Shown here in pieces: positions 47,401 through 59,504 of a stretch of DNA of 64,000 nucleotides (its first letter is position 1; each line of letters opens with the position of its first letter). Source of the DNA: Hirsutella rhossiliensis (lineage: Eukaryota > Ascomycota > Sordariomycetes > Hypocreales > Ophiocordycipitaceae); NCBI RefSeq assembly GCF_020360975.1, contig NW_025408667.1, positions 9,114,001-9,178,000 on the forward strand, in the 5' to 3' direction. The notes under the pieces are model-generated. The model worked only from the letters and a program-made list of their open reading frames with translations, did not search any database and had not been told where the DNA came from. A program made the position numbers and the translations under genes.

Positions 47401-49364
47401 GAATACGCCTACCTCCCTACGCCTCCTCTTACGGAATAAGAAGAAGATCTAGAAGTAGCTTTTTTAGTTAGTCTTCCCGTCTCGGCCCTTAAGGGGGTAG
47501 GAAAGGCACCTCTCTCGAAGGATTATCCGGCTGCCTTTTTGTCCCTGCTTCGAGAAGCAAAGGAAGGTATAGGGCCCGATATAAAAGAAGACTAACCTCT
47601 CCCCTATTTCGATCGTTTTTCCGACTTCTACCTAACGCTAATAGAAGATAGTTCCTACGGAGCGTTTATAGCAGGCCGGCTTTTTAAGCTAGTATTAGTA
47701 AGGAAGGTATATAAAAGAGACCTCCCGGACCTACTAGCAAACTAGAAGCAGCTAGAAAGACACCCCTTTAGAGACTAGTTTTTCTAGGCCTAGAAAGACT
47801 ACCTAGCCTTACACGAAGAGATAGGGTCTTTCGAAGAGGTCCTTAAAGAAAAGGCAAGAGGAAAATAGGTCCTTAGCTATAAGTAGGTCTTTCTCTATAA
47901 GACTAATAAACACGGCTTCCTTTAAAAGTGCAAAGCCTAGCTAGTTATCTATAGGAACTAGTAAGAAAAAGGGGATCTTCCTACTAGGGCAACTACCCTA
48001 GCAGGGATGTCTTTTCGGACCCTTATAGCTATAGTAGCAGAATTCGACCTCGAGCTCGATTAGATAGATATAGTTAACGCATTTATTAACTGCCTACTTA
48101 AGGAAGAAGAAGTTATCTATATACGCCTTCTACTAGGCTTCTAATAGCTAGGAAAGGTTCTACGGCTTAGGAAAGCTCTATACGGATTACGAAGATTACC
48201 CCTTCTTTAGCAATAGCATTTAATAGGTTCCCTCGAAGCCCTAGGCTTTAAGAAAGTCCCTTAGGAACCGTGTATAATATAGAAGGGTAAAATCACGGTC
48301 TTCTTTTACGTCGACGATATTATCTAGGCGTACCTAAAAGAGGAAGAAGCTGCTACTAGGGAGGCTATACAAGGCCTATAATAAAGGTATAAGATAACTA
48401 GGCTAAGGGAGCTAAAGTAGTTCCTAGAGATACGAATCCTTCGGAATAGGTCCTAACGGACTATCTAGCTTACCTAGGACGCCTATATCGATAAGGTCGC
48501 TTATAAATTCCTCCTTAATTCCCTCGATAAGAAGCTTCCCTCTACGCCTATATTAGACGAAGAGCTTTTACCTAATCCGTCCTTTTAAGCTAGGGAGCAA
48601 GAGAAACACTAATATTAATAGAAGGTAGGCTCCCTGCTTTTTTAGCTATTTCTACTAGACCGGATATCTCTTTTATAGTCTCCCGGCTAGCTAGGCATAA
48701 CTAGAATCCTAGCCCTAGGCATTAAGAAGCGGCAGACAAAGCAATTCTTTATCTCTATTTAACGAGATTATATAGTCTGCGCCTAGGAGGGCAGGAAAGG
48801 AAGAAATTAGCTACCGAAATCTTCCTCTATTTAAGCGATTCGTCCTTTACGGATAATTCCTTAGATAGAAAGAGCTTATAGGGGTATATTATATCCCTTT
48901 TTAGAGGAACTATTGCTTAGAGAGCTTCGAAGCAGGCTACCGTTATAACTTCTAGTACGGAGGCAGAGCTACTAGCTCTTTTAGAAGCGTTAAAAGAAGC
49001 GATTTTCCTTAGCCGGCTACTAATATCGTTACAACTATAAATTCCGTCCCCGTTAGCTATAGAATGCAATAACACATAGACTATACGAATTCTTACGGAG
49101 GAAAATAGTAAGCTATCGACCCGGCTACGGCATATCGATATCTACTAGCATTAGTTACGCTAAGAGGTCTAATAGGGACTTATTTCCGTCTATTAGGTTC
49201 TAACGGTATTAATAAAAGCCGACGGTCTTATAAAGCCCCTACTAAAGTAGAAGCTAGCTGTCTTTTTATAGTAAATTAGGCTAGAAGACGTTCGAGAGAA
49301 GCTATCCTTAGAAGCCCGCCTTAAGAGTCTATAAGAGGAGCTAATAGCACGTACGAGAAGGTAA
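44434..49364 (+). pseudogene. Cop-1d Gag-Pol polyprotein
   Basis: The start region at 44434 (ATG now ATA) and the end at TAA 49362-49364 give about 1640 codons. Gag and RT lie in the same net frame here, which shows that the intact family encodes one fused Gag-Pol without a programmed shift. GAG-pre-integrase is near 46265, integrase AQNGGAER near 46720, RT YVDD intact at 48307-48318, and RNase H to the end. A one-base deletion near 48640 (in the t-run before gctatttct) shifts the last part. Trp/Gln codons are mostly TAG. Without RIP and this indel the element would be close to complete. Confidence 0.87.
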
Positions 49365-49646
49365 CGTCTATAGCCGAAGAAAAGGAAGAGGTTTTTCCCT
49401 TTAGAGGGCCCCTTATTTTAATTGGGTTTTTCCCTTCTAAGAAGGCCCCCTTTCTTATAGGACTTTCCCCTCTTTAGGCCCCTTTTCCTTAAGTAGGTCT
49501 AAAAGAGCCTAGGGACCCGAAAGGGCCCCTGCTTTCCTCGAGTAAAGGGAGAAGTATAGAGCTAAGAACCTCCTCTATACGCTTACTAGCCCGAAGCCGT
49601 ATTAGCTATGCCCTTACTATAAGGGCAGGCTATAGCTAAGGGGGTG

Positions 49647-50133
49647 TGTCGCGAAGCGTGGCCTAATTTTATAGTTCTCGGAGATATCCCTTAGTAAGAG
49701 GGACTAAGGAAGCTAAAAAAACACCCGGTATAGAAGAAGGAAGAAGGAGCTAAAAAGAGGTGCAGAAAGGAGGGTAGGGGCATAAGGGGAAGCAGAAGTG
49801 GCGATGGCTTCCTATAGAGGTAGCGAGAGATAAGACGGATGTGCCGGCAACGGCTAGAAAGGAGGGGAAAAACCAGTAAAAAGCTCGGTAGTCGAAAGGA
49901 CATTAGTAGCTTCTTTAAGCAGGATCTTCTTTATTAATTAAGATGCTAGAAGGGTATAAAGAGGGGCGTTGGATAGAGGAAAGAAGGACAATTAAGGCAA
50001 TATAACAATCACCCCCCTACCTTTATTGCTGCTTCTATAAGAATCATATCTCTCTGCCCTGCCTGTCCGACCCCTTACTCCTAATTTCACCTTCGTGCAT
50101 TTTCATGCACTTCTCGTATCTCTCTACGCGAGA
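49647..50133 (+). repeat. 3' LTR of Cop-1d
   Basis: It starts tgtcgcgaagcg after the purine run aaggggg (49639-49644 region) and ends ctacgcgaga. The TSD copy gtaat follows. Confidence 0.92.
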
Positions 50134-50138
50134 GTAAT

Positions 50139-51708
50139 ACTTAAAGGTTAAAGTAATTTTAAAGTAAAGGTAAAAAGTAATATAAGAAGCCCTATAAATA
50201 AATAAAATCTTATACTAAGACTAGTATTTCTTTAAGCTAAATAAAAAGATAAGTATAAAAGGCTATATTAATAAGCTAATATATAGAATCTAAGCTATCG
50301 CGGTAAATAAACTTAATTATATATAAGCGATATTATATAGTAGTAGAGTTTCTTAGTAGTTTATTAGCGGATTTAAATAACTATAAAAGATACTATTTAA
50401 TTAAGGTTTAATAACTTTTAGTAGAGTCTTCTTTATATAGATTCTTAGGTATAAACGGATTTATTAATATAACTATATTATCCTAAGAGATTAAAAAGAA
50501 TAAGACCTTTAAGAAGTCTTAAAAGTAATTACCCTTTTAGATAAGCTTAGTAAATAGAAACTACTACTTTAAAGAAATATAAAACTAGCTTATATAGTAA
50601 GGAGAGTAAAAAAAGAGCTATCTATACTAGCTACCTTTATAGAGTAACCTAACTTAATCGCTTAGGCTATACGCGGTTTCTTTATAAAACTCCTTCTTAA
50701 AAAGACCCCTAACTATTTAATTATACTAATAAGAATCGAGAATAAGCCTAGACCTTTATTACCTTAAGTATTAACTAAATTAAGCTCCTTATTTAAACTA
50801 AGTAGCCTTTCCTTAAGTAACCTTAAGATAGGATCCTTACCTTAAAGTCTATAAAAAAAAAGAACTAAGCGCCCTTATTAGTCTCCTTATTAATATAGAA
50901 ATAATAGTTTTATTCTCCCCCTTAAATATATAGCTAATTAAGCTTACTCCTCGCCCGCTATTAATAACTCCTTTAAATATATAAAGGAGTAAAAGACTTA
51001 TAACTATACCCTTACTAATAACTTAATAAAAAGCTAGTAAGTAAGGAAGGTAGATAGCGCGGCTACTAACTTACTTTAAGACTTTAAAATTACTAAGCGC
51101 TTAGTTAATTACCTTAAGGCTAAAGACTTTAGTAATACTTATAGCGCGCCCTATTACTCCTTAGAAATAAAGTATAGTAAAAGCCTCTTTAACTATAGTT
51201 CTTATAAGGTTTATACTAAGCTTTAAACTTACTTAAGTTAAAGGAGTTAAAAACCTAGGAATATATTAAAACTACTACTAAGATATTAATAACTATAATT
51301 CTATATATTTATATAAGACTACTAGTAATATAATAATAACTAGTTTATAAGACTTTATAGCTTATTTAATCTAGCTATACTTAAAGCTATAAACTAATAA
51401 AGACGCTAACTACTTTATTTCCTTAACGCCCTTAAGAATAATAAGAGTAAATACTTAGGAGTATATATAAGGGGTAGTAGATAATTATTTAAAGAAGGAA
51501 GTATATAAGTAAAGATAAGAAAGAGCTAAATAAGTAGCTTATAAGTAAAAGGAGGAGTAAATAATATAAAAGGAAGGGATTATAGTAAAGGAGAAAAGTT
51601 TTATTAATAGTTTATTTACTTACTTATATACTTAGAATAAGAGCCTTTACTTATTATTATTACGCCCTTTTTATTAATATCTTAAGTTAGAAAGTTACTA
51701 AGGAGGAG
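50139..51708 (+). other. Unidentified RIPed element, right half
   Basis: It continues the segment broken by Cop-1d. A plus-strand frame stays readable through about 50640, with segments such as SLLADLNNYKRYYLIK and RFLGINGFINIT, then becomes hard to follow. The last 300 bases (51400-51650) are rich in Lys/Glu/Arg codons, as at the C-terminus of some pogo/Fot1 transposases. I see no DDE signature, so this stays unassigned. It ends at the MITE copy at 51709. Confidence 0.3.
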
Positions 51709-52085
51709 TTTAATAAGTAAGATTATACTTTTATAGATATTAGCTTATTAAAAGGATAAGACCCTTAGCGCTTCTTATTTACCTTCCCCCTTAAGTATAC
51801 TTAAAGGCGTTATAAAAGCCTAGATTATTTAATTAAGTATCTTCCTTAATTATAGTTAATTCGAATATTTATTTTTCCCTTTTAAAGTAAAGGCCGCTAG
51901 TTATATAACTTTAGTAAAGATAAAGAGGTATAAAGTAAAGAAATATCTAAGACTTATATTAATAACTTAAGACCCTTAAAGCTATATATAAGACCGATAA
52001 TTAAATAATTACGCGGTTAATTACTTTATTAATCCTTAGCTATATACTATATATACTTTAAGTATATACCCTTATTCCTATTAAA
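51709..52085 (+). mobile_element. MITE-like element, 377 bp, copy 2
   Basis: It has the same orientation and interior as 29064-29450, including the block around gtatacttaaaggcgttataaa. Termini are tttaataag on the left and tttaatagg (reverse complement) on the right. No clean target duplication is visible here. Confidence 0.65.
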
Positions 52086-53499
52086 GTAGCTTTTAATATA
52101 TATTTACTATAGCTAGGATAGCTAAGAAGCATAACTACTATATATATAAGCTATACTAAATAACTATATAGCGTTAATAATAAGTATAAGCTTATTCTTT
52201 ATAATATATAAATATAATATTAAGCTAGTTTAAATAGTAAGGGTAAAAAAGCTATTAGCGCTAAAAGTAAGAGGGGTAAAAAGGCTTACTTAAAAGATAA
52301 GAAAGGTATTAAGGGCTAGTATATACTTAGTATAATAGTATAGGGCTATATAATTATTTATTTAAAGCTAAGGAGGAAGGAGGAAAACTCTGCCTTAGTC
52401 GCGATAGTTATCTATCTTCCTTAGTCCTTAGCTCGACCTATATTTAAGTACTATTAAGCCTAAGTTTAAGTTAAGGTCTACTTATATATAGGTCTACTTT
52501 AACTTAACTTTAGTATAGTCGCTATAGTATAACCTTAGCCCTTTATAAGTATAGCTTATAATACTACCCTTACTTTCCCTCTTTTATTAGTAGTACTTTT
52601 AGTCCTCTCTTACTACTTTTTTATTATTACCCTCCCTTTTTTCTTAGGCGTATATAGTTACTTCTTTTTACCTTATACTTACTTTATCTTTTTATATACT
52701 ACCTTTTTATATACTTATTCTACCTTATTCCTCCCTCTTTTATATATATACCCCTATACCGTACTAACTATATATATACCTTACTATATATAAATACCTT
52801 TTTTCTTTCCCTTTTCTTTCTTTCTTTCTTTTTCCTTTTTTAAGCTTTATTTATTTTATATATACGCCCTTACTCTACCTAACTTCTATCGCCGCGCCGC
52901 GCTATATTATAACTACTATAGGTCCTTATAAACCCGCTAGCTTCTTAACTTTATATAGCGGTACATTACTTCTTAGTACGCTAAGTAACTATACTTTACT
53001 ACCCTTACGCTAGTTAATACGTCCGCTTATAAGTTACGTTATACTTACTAAAAGTATATTTTCTTAGTAAGTATAACGTAACCTATAGTACTACTATATA
53101 GCGGCTACCTTATCTCGCTTATATAGGCTAAATAATATCGCCGAACGTTAAGATAAAGTATAGTACTTATTAAAACTAAGCGTTACTATATACTTATAAC
53201 TACTTTACTTATATATATATTAAATTACGCTACCTTTTTATTTATTACTTTCCCTTAACTTTATTTAATAGGACGTTAATATAATAATAGTATACTAAGG
53301 ATATAATCTTTACTACTAATGCCTTTTAAGACTATATATTTTAAAGGATATTTAATACCTATTAAAGCGACCTTTATATATATACTTTATTTCCCTTTTA
53401 ACCTTATCTTACTATTTATCTCTAACTATTATTTTAATATACTAATCTTACCCGCGCTATTATATTTATATACTAAGCTTAAACGTACTTTAATATCTT
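52086..53499. other. AT-rich sequence without recognisable genes
   Basis: It holds pyrimidine-rich tracts (52560-52860, including a CTTT-type run near 52815-52840), a strong hairpin at 53033-53082, and scattered RIP words. No protein motif was found on either strand. It may be a non-coding flank of the unidentified element or an old, unrecognisable repeat. Confidence 0.4.
53033..53082. other. Perfect 19-bp inverted repeat (hairpin) with a 12-base loop
   Basis: The arms at 53033-53051 and 53064-53082 are exact reverse complements, starting gttacgttatac. They contain no CA or TG other than inside TA-rich words. Perfect pairing in a degraded region is unusual. Confidence 0.8.
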
Positions 53500-53621
53500 T
53501 ATTATATACTTTATATACGTTAATTAACGCTATCGCTTATATTTAATAAGTAGCTACTACTTTTTTATAATAGTTATAAGCTTAAGGGGAAGTATTACCC
53601 CTTTAAGAACTTCTTAGTAAC
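53500..53621 (+). repeat. Truncated TRIM copy (left LTR and primer-binding side)
   Basis: It aligns with 59505-59630: the LTR-like block tatacgttaattaacgctatcgctta, the primer-binding-like gttataagctta, and a small hairpin around aggggaagtattacccct. It is cut at 53621 by the start of the Gyp-2 LTR. Confidence 0.6.
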
Positions 53622-54250
53622 TATTATAGGATAGTTTATAGTTAATAATCTAAGTACCTATAACGATATTTACTTTCTTTAAGGAAGTTACCTTTAACTC
53701 TTTAAGGCTCCTTATAAAAGAAGGAACTTAAAAGCTATTAGGTAAACTCTAGGAAATTACTAAGAAACCTAAGAAATAATAACTAAGCGGATTATATAGA
53801 TATTTTATAGAGATTTCTCCTAGGAATATATTATATAGGGAATATACTATAATTTCCTAAGTAATAATAGCTTCTTAAGGATTATACTAATATTTACCTA
53901 AGAAATTACTATAAGAATATAGTAGGGGAATTATAAAGAAACACCTATACCTACCTAGGGAAAATACTAGGAAATACTATTAATATACTATACTATTATT
54001 ATATAATTATAAGGTTAAGATATTACTTAGTTTAAGCCTTAAGTAAGGTCTTACGCTCGCTATAGTATATATAAAAGATAGAGAACCTATTAGATCTTAA
54101 GTAAGTAGAAAAGAATATAGATAGTTATTACTACTCTTACTTTAACTTATAAGACTAGTAGCTAGTTTATATTTAACGCGCGTAATACTATATAGTAGCT
54201 AGTCTATATAATACGTTTAACTATATATAATAGCTAGTCTATTTAGTTAT
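53622..54250 (+). repeat. 5' LTR (and leader) of Gyp-2
   Basis: 53622 onward matches 63721-64000. The start tattatagg is consistent with a RIPed TGTCATAGG. Near 54150-54240 short direct repeats of tagctagtctat occur. The inner boundary is not resolved. Confidence 0.55.
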
Positions 54251-54369
54251 CTATTAGACTTATATTAGATCTAAGTAAATAGCTAAGTTAAAGTACTAGC
54301 CTTATACTAAGGGATTAGTATATAATAAATAATAGTAATTCTTATTCCCTTAACTATTTATTCTCCTAA

Positions 54370-56465
54370 GGTCTATATTTAGTAAAACGGAAGATAAAGA
54401 ATAAGGAAAGGAAGGAGTTAACCTTAACTTATAAACCTTAATATCTTCTTAGGAAGAAAGCTCTTACTCGCGTACTAATAAATACTAGCTTCTTAATCTC
54501 TTTTTATAAAAGAAATACTTAGGGAACTTTAAATAAAGGTAGAACTTTAATATATTAAAGCTTAAGTAATATAAAGCTTCTATTAGCGGTTAAAAAGATA
54601 CCTATTTCTAGGATATTTCCTATTAAGTTCCTATAAATAAAAGATAGCTAGATCGCTTACCTTAGCGGTAGGAATAACGCTTAAAGGAATTAAGAGCGGA
54701 ACTTTTATAATATAACTTACTAGCCTACTTAGCTAATTATTAAGGCCTATATGAACGAATTAATAACCTAGAATACGTTCTAGTAATAAGGTAATATTAG
54801 CTATAAGTAATAGAGCTATATAGAAATTAGTATAATATAGCTTCCCCCGCCCTACCTTAACTACCTCTATTAAAAGAATAAAGCCTTAAAAGTTCGCTAA
54901 ACTATAATAAATAAAATAAAAAAGAACCTTTATATAATACTACCCTTAATAGTACGTTCGCGATAATAACCTTAGTAAACTAGCTAGTAAGCTTAATTAT
55001 AAAAGAAGCTCTTATAAAACTACTAGTAAAAGCTATAGTAAGAGAAACTAAGGATAATACTACTATAAACCCTCCTTAAGCACCCTTAGTATATATTAAA
55101 CTAAAGGATATAGGGAAGTTTAACCTTATTAGCCCCTTTAATATAACGTTCGATATCCTTAAAGAAACTAAGAAAACTATTATATATAAAAGCGTTAATC
55201 GATTTATTAATTCCTTAAAGTAGGTAGCTATTTATAGACTAAAATACGCTAATAAACTAGCGATATTAATCCTTAGCTTACTTTATAAAACCGCTATTAA
55301 ATAGTATTCTAGCGATCTTAGTAAATCTAACTAAGCTATACTTTATACTTTAAACTAAGGATATACTACTTAGTATACTAAACTATAAAAACGCTTCGCT
55401 ATCTAGCTAAAAGTAGCTTTAAGATCTTTATAAATAAAACGATTTACTACCTTAGATATTATAAATAAAGCCGACTTTTATAAATAAATATTAAAGCTCT
55501 ACTAAAAAGTAAAAGTAGCGCTATACTTAAAAGAGTACCTTATTATATTAGTCTATTAACGACTAAACGTATTACTATAAGAATTATTCCGCTAACTTAC
55601 TAGTTTAAAATTATTTAATACTTAGATTAATAACTATAAGTAACTTATCCTATAGTTAGAAACTAAGCTAACGGTTAGGTTATAAGGGAAGATAAAGAAC
55701 GTAGTAAAAGAACGCGTATAAGGCAGGTTATATAAAACTAAAAATAAGACTATAGTAAACTCTACCTTATTTATAGCTAAACTAACTAGTTAGAAACCCT
55801 AGGAATAAGGGTAATTTTAATAGAAAGGAAATATAATAACTATATTAAAATAGAATAATTTACGCTAGCTAGATATAGGCCTAGTACTAAACTAGTTAAC
55901 TAGTCCTTAAACTAAACTATAGCCTTAAGATTTAAAATTAAAGAAAGGCTCTTAGGAAAACCTAATTATTATTAACCTAACTTATTAGCTTTAAGTAGTA
56001 CTAACCGATAACTAAGGTAGGATATATCTTTCCTAGGAAATATAAAACTAGATCTTATTTACCTAGGATAAAGGGCTAGAAGATAAAGATACTACTACTA
56101 ATATAAGAGAAGAAACTAAAGAAATAAAAGATAAGATCTTATTTATTCTTAATATAATAAAAGCGGAACCTATAAGACTAAGTAGTTTTCGTAGAATACT
56201 AAGGAGCTAGCTAACTATAAGAGCGGCCTTATAAACTAAAATATTAGATCTAATAAAGCTATCTTAGTTTATATACGCTTAGATTTCTATCTTTAAAACT
56301 AAAAACCTAAACTAGCTATTAAATATATATATAAACTTTAGTATAGCTTACTTTATAATTAAGGAAGACTAGCTTAACTCCTTTAACGATATAACCTTTA
56401 ATATAACTTAGTAGGTCCTATTATTATTATTAAGATTATACTAGTAACCTATCTAGAAGTATCTA
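54370..56465 (+). pseudogene. Gyp-2 Gag region, RIP-degraded
   Basis: The plus-strand frame between the LTR and the GC-rich insert shows a Gag-like layout: an acidic/Gln-rich N-terminal part, a helical capsid-like stretch around 55120-55450 and a basic C-terminal part. Stops are TAG/TAA throughout. Assignment to Gag rests on position before pol and on general composition, not on a clear motif. A decayed zinc knuckle could not be placed. Confidence 0.45.
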
Positions 56466-56469
56466 AAAC

Positions 56470-57195
56470 TTCGACGTTAAATAAGAGGGAAAAACTAGAG
56501 TGCCTAGAGGAAAACCCTCCCTTCTTTTCGTAGCTAGTCCGCCCTTATACCGGGTCGCGGTTATAATACGTAGGAATCTTACGCTAGCTATCTTAGGTAT
56601 CGTTATAGTTAGTCGGAATCGTATTAGCCCCGCTATAAAGTAACCTTAGAAAGTGACTCCTTTACGTACGCGGGGTATATAGCGTTAATCGGTAGTACGA
56701 GCGTTTTTTAGTTAATGGTTAATAGTTAATTATATAATTATCTCTAACCTTATCCTATAGCGATATCTTCCCGGGCTCTGCTTTATTTTTCCGCCGTAAG
56801 GCTTAGCGGGCTATTTTTTATTAATGCCGGCCTTTAGCCGGGCCGGTAGTCGGGTTATCGCACCGGCTTCGCGCCGTACTTATCGAGTTACTAGTATTAG
56901 CCCCGGGTTTTTGTTTTCCCGGTTAGGGGGCCCGGACCGGGGTTAGGGGGAGGTCCTAACGAATTCGTCGCTAGGTCTAGGTAGGCGAGGTCCGGGCCGG
57001 CCTACTTACAGCGGGGCTAGACTGCTAGTATATTTATAAGCGCTTCTAGAAGCGCTAATTAGCTAATTAATAAGTAGGTTAGCGCAGTCTACTAGTCCGA
57101 CTAAAAATTAATCGTGCCCCTAGCCGGATTCGAACTAACTCTAGCATTATAGCTAGCAGGCTTCCTAGGTATATAACTACTATACTACGAGGGTA
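56470..57195 (-). repeat. GC-rich insert with a tRNA-like head
   Basis: Base composition changes abruptly, with CG-rich words and several inverted repeats. These include an 18-bp palindrome agcgcttctagaagcgct near 57040 and GCCGG/CCGGC pairs at 56823-56870. A tRNA-like sequence sits at its right end on the minus strand. The structure suits a tRNA-derived SINE or a non-coding insert, but no second copy is present in the window. It separates Gyp-2 gag from pol. Confidence 0.45.
57117..57193 (-). tRNA. tRNA-like sequence (degenerate, anticodon not assignable)
   Basis: On the minus strand it begins ccctcgtagtatagtag and ends gttcgaatccggctaggg. A-box (tagtatagtag) and B-box (gttcgaatcc) promoters are well kept. 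The 7-bp acceptor stem pairs except for one mismatch and one wobble. The D arm resembles tRNA-Asp-type genes, but the anticodon stem-loop (ctagc-tataat-gctag) has six loop bases. It is therefore probably a pseudo-tRNA or SINE head, not a working tRNA. Confidence 0.5.
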
Positions 57196-57199
57196 GTAG

Positions 57200-59504
57200 G
57201 TCCTATTATTTAGTATAAGGAAAAGCTAAACTAAGGGTTAAGCGACCTTAATAATTAATATCCTAGGAAAATAAGGAATAGGATTTAAGGTTAGGTAATT
57301 TACTATTAGCGCTTAAGTAGTCTAGACCTTATCTATAGGATTATTACTTAAGTAAGATTTCTTAGTACTAAATAAAGTTAATATCTTAAACTCTAAGGGA
57401 ATAATATCTATTAGCTTATATAGTAACTTAATAGTTATAGCTTACTCGACCTAATAAGGCTATATAATCTATTATTAGGTTATATACTAAGCTAACGTCG
57501 ACGTCCTTATATATAAGATAGAACGCTTACCGGTATAGATTAAGGACGTACTAAGAAATTATAACCTAGTATTTTTTCTAAGAGACTTATTATTAGCTTA
57601 TAACTTAACCTAAGGTATAACTTTAGTTATAGTAGTTAATACTACTACTTACTATATTAGATTTAAGAAAAGATAGTATTTAAGAATACTAATAGACCTT
57701 AGCGATAAAATATAGTTTTTATAGATCGACCTACTTAAGGAAACCCTATCTAAGGTAACTCTAATTAAAGAGCTAGCTATATAAAAGACTATAGGATATA
57801 GTAAACTATACTAAGATACTAACCTATTAATAGAAACCTTAAAAGAAGGGAGCCTTAAGTTTATTAAAGGGGAACTCCTTTTATAAATATAAAAATAAAC
57901 TTAAAACTATAAAATTAAGATTTTATAAGACTATAGCCTCCTAAAAATAACTACTTTAAAGGACGTTAAAATCTATAATTAGGGCCCTATATTTATAGAA
58001 AAGATCTAATATATAGTCGCCTCCTTCCTAACCTTATAAAAGGACTAAGGTACTATTAAGGCCTACCTAAGCTACTATATATATATTCTACTAGTAGAAA
58101 ATTAATACTTATAAAAACTAGCTTTTAAGGCTTACCTACTTAGCTAGAAAGATAAGGCGCTAATCGACTAAACTTATAAGGACCTATACTAAAAGGGGCG
58201 TATAAAATAAGCTATAAAGGTAACCCTATTTACTTACCCTATAATTATAGTTTAGAGAACTATATATAGTAATAAAAAGGGCTAAATAGTAGTAGACCTA
58301 TACGCTCTTAATAGTATAGCTATCTTAGATACTTACTTAATACTACTTTAAGAAGATAGAATTTAAAAGCTATAAAGGAAATACTTTATTTCTATTATAG
58401 ACGCTTAGTCTTTCTTTTATTAGTTCCTTATTTATAAGGAGTATTAAGAAAGGTTTATAGTAATTAGCTATAAAAGCTTAGAACGACTAATAGTAGCCTT
58501 AATAAGATATAAGAACTTACTTATATATATCTAATAATTTATATATAAAATCCTTTAAGAGTATATAGAATATTCCTTTAAGTATATCGATAATATTATA
58601 ATATACTTAAATATAAAAAACGACTATATTTATTACCTCTAGGTTATCTTCTAACTCTTTATAAACTATAACCTAGCCTTAGCTAAATTAAAATTATTTT
58701 TAAGCTACTTATTTATAAAACTATTAGGATTTTAAGTTAATAGTATTAGCTTAATAAATACTAAAGAATAAGTATAGGTATTATAGGATATAGAGTTTCT
58801 AAATACCTTATAAGTACTAAAGAAGTAGCTTAGCTTAGTTAACTAGCTATAGTACTTAGTAGCTTACTTTTCTTAAAAGGTAAAAGCGCTTTAAGTTTAA
58901 AAAATAGCGATACTTAAGGAAGTATAAGATAGTTAAGCGCTACTTAAAAGATCGGTAAGAAATAGATATACCTTTAAAGTAATATACTAACTATCCTTAG
59001 TAAAGAAATAGGCTTTTTAAGATATTATAAACGCTCTTATAAAACTAACGCGGCTATATTATTTCGACCTATAATAGTTATTATTCTTATAAATTAATAC
59101 TAGCTATAAGCAAGGCTTTATAGTAGTAGCCTTTTACTTAGTACTAAGGGTAGACTAGAACCTAGGAAGGACCCCGCCTTAAATAAGTATATAGCTAATC
59201 TTTTACCTTAGTAAACGCCTAACTAATAAAAAGCTTAAATACTAGCTTACTAAACTTAAAGTCGCTTATCGTTCTTAGGTATATTAAAAGCTCTAGTTAT
59301 ATATTATCTTTACCTTACTACTAAAGGTTATTATACTAACTAACTATACTACTATAAGCGTAATCTTAAAGTAAATATCGCTATTTACTACTAGTATAAA
59401 GATAAATAATTAGCTTATACTTACTTTATAGTACCTTAGCTAGTTTCCCTTAAAGGTCTATTATATTCCTAGAACTATAAATATCCTTATTAATGTACTA
59501 TCTT
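57200..59504 (+). pseudogene. Gyp-2 Pol, protease-RT-RNase H part
   Basis: The RT shows YIDN at 58583-58594 (YIDD after G-to-A). A HLxxIFQLFIDYNLALAKLKLFL-like connection segment and LLGF motif follow. RNase H follows at about 58990-59500, with a QINTSYKQGFIVVAF block around the first catalytic Asp, LTNKKLKYQLTKLK and a terminal YYIPRTINILINVLSLL. The last is the RIPed version of the YIPGxxNxxxDALSRL motif. A TRIM element interrupts directly after it. Stops and Asp-to-Asn changes follow RIP rules. The protease part before 58000 is not clearly readable. Confidence 0.7.

Larger units (their letters stand above)
43812..50133 (+). mobile_element. Cop-1d, full-length Copia element, moderate RIP
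   Basis: It is 6322 bp, with LTRs at 43812-44297 and 49647-50133 and a perfect TSD gtaat (43807-43811 and 50134-50138). The structure equals Cop-1c. RIP load is between Cop-1c and Cop-1b. CG-rich codons are kept while CA and TG are largely converted. Confidence 0.94.

Noticed and set aside
53319..53546. 75-codon plus-strand ORF rich in Ile, Leu and Tyr
   Set aside because: Its composition is what RIPed AT-rich DNA gives by chance, and it overlaps the truncated TRIM.
56930..56970. Two gttaggggg words that look like telomeric repeats
   Set aside because: There are only two, they are separated and not in tandem, and they lie within a GC-rich palindromic insert.
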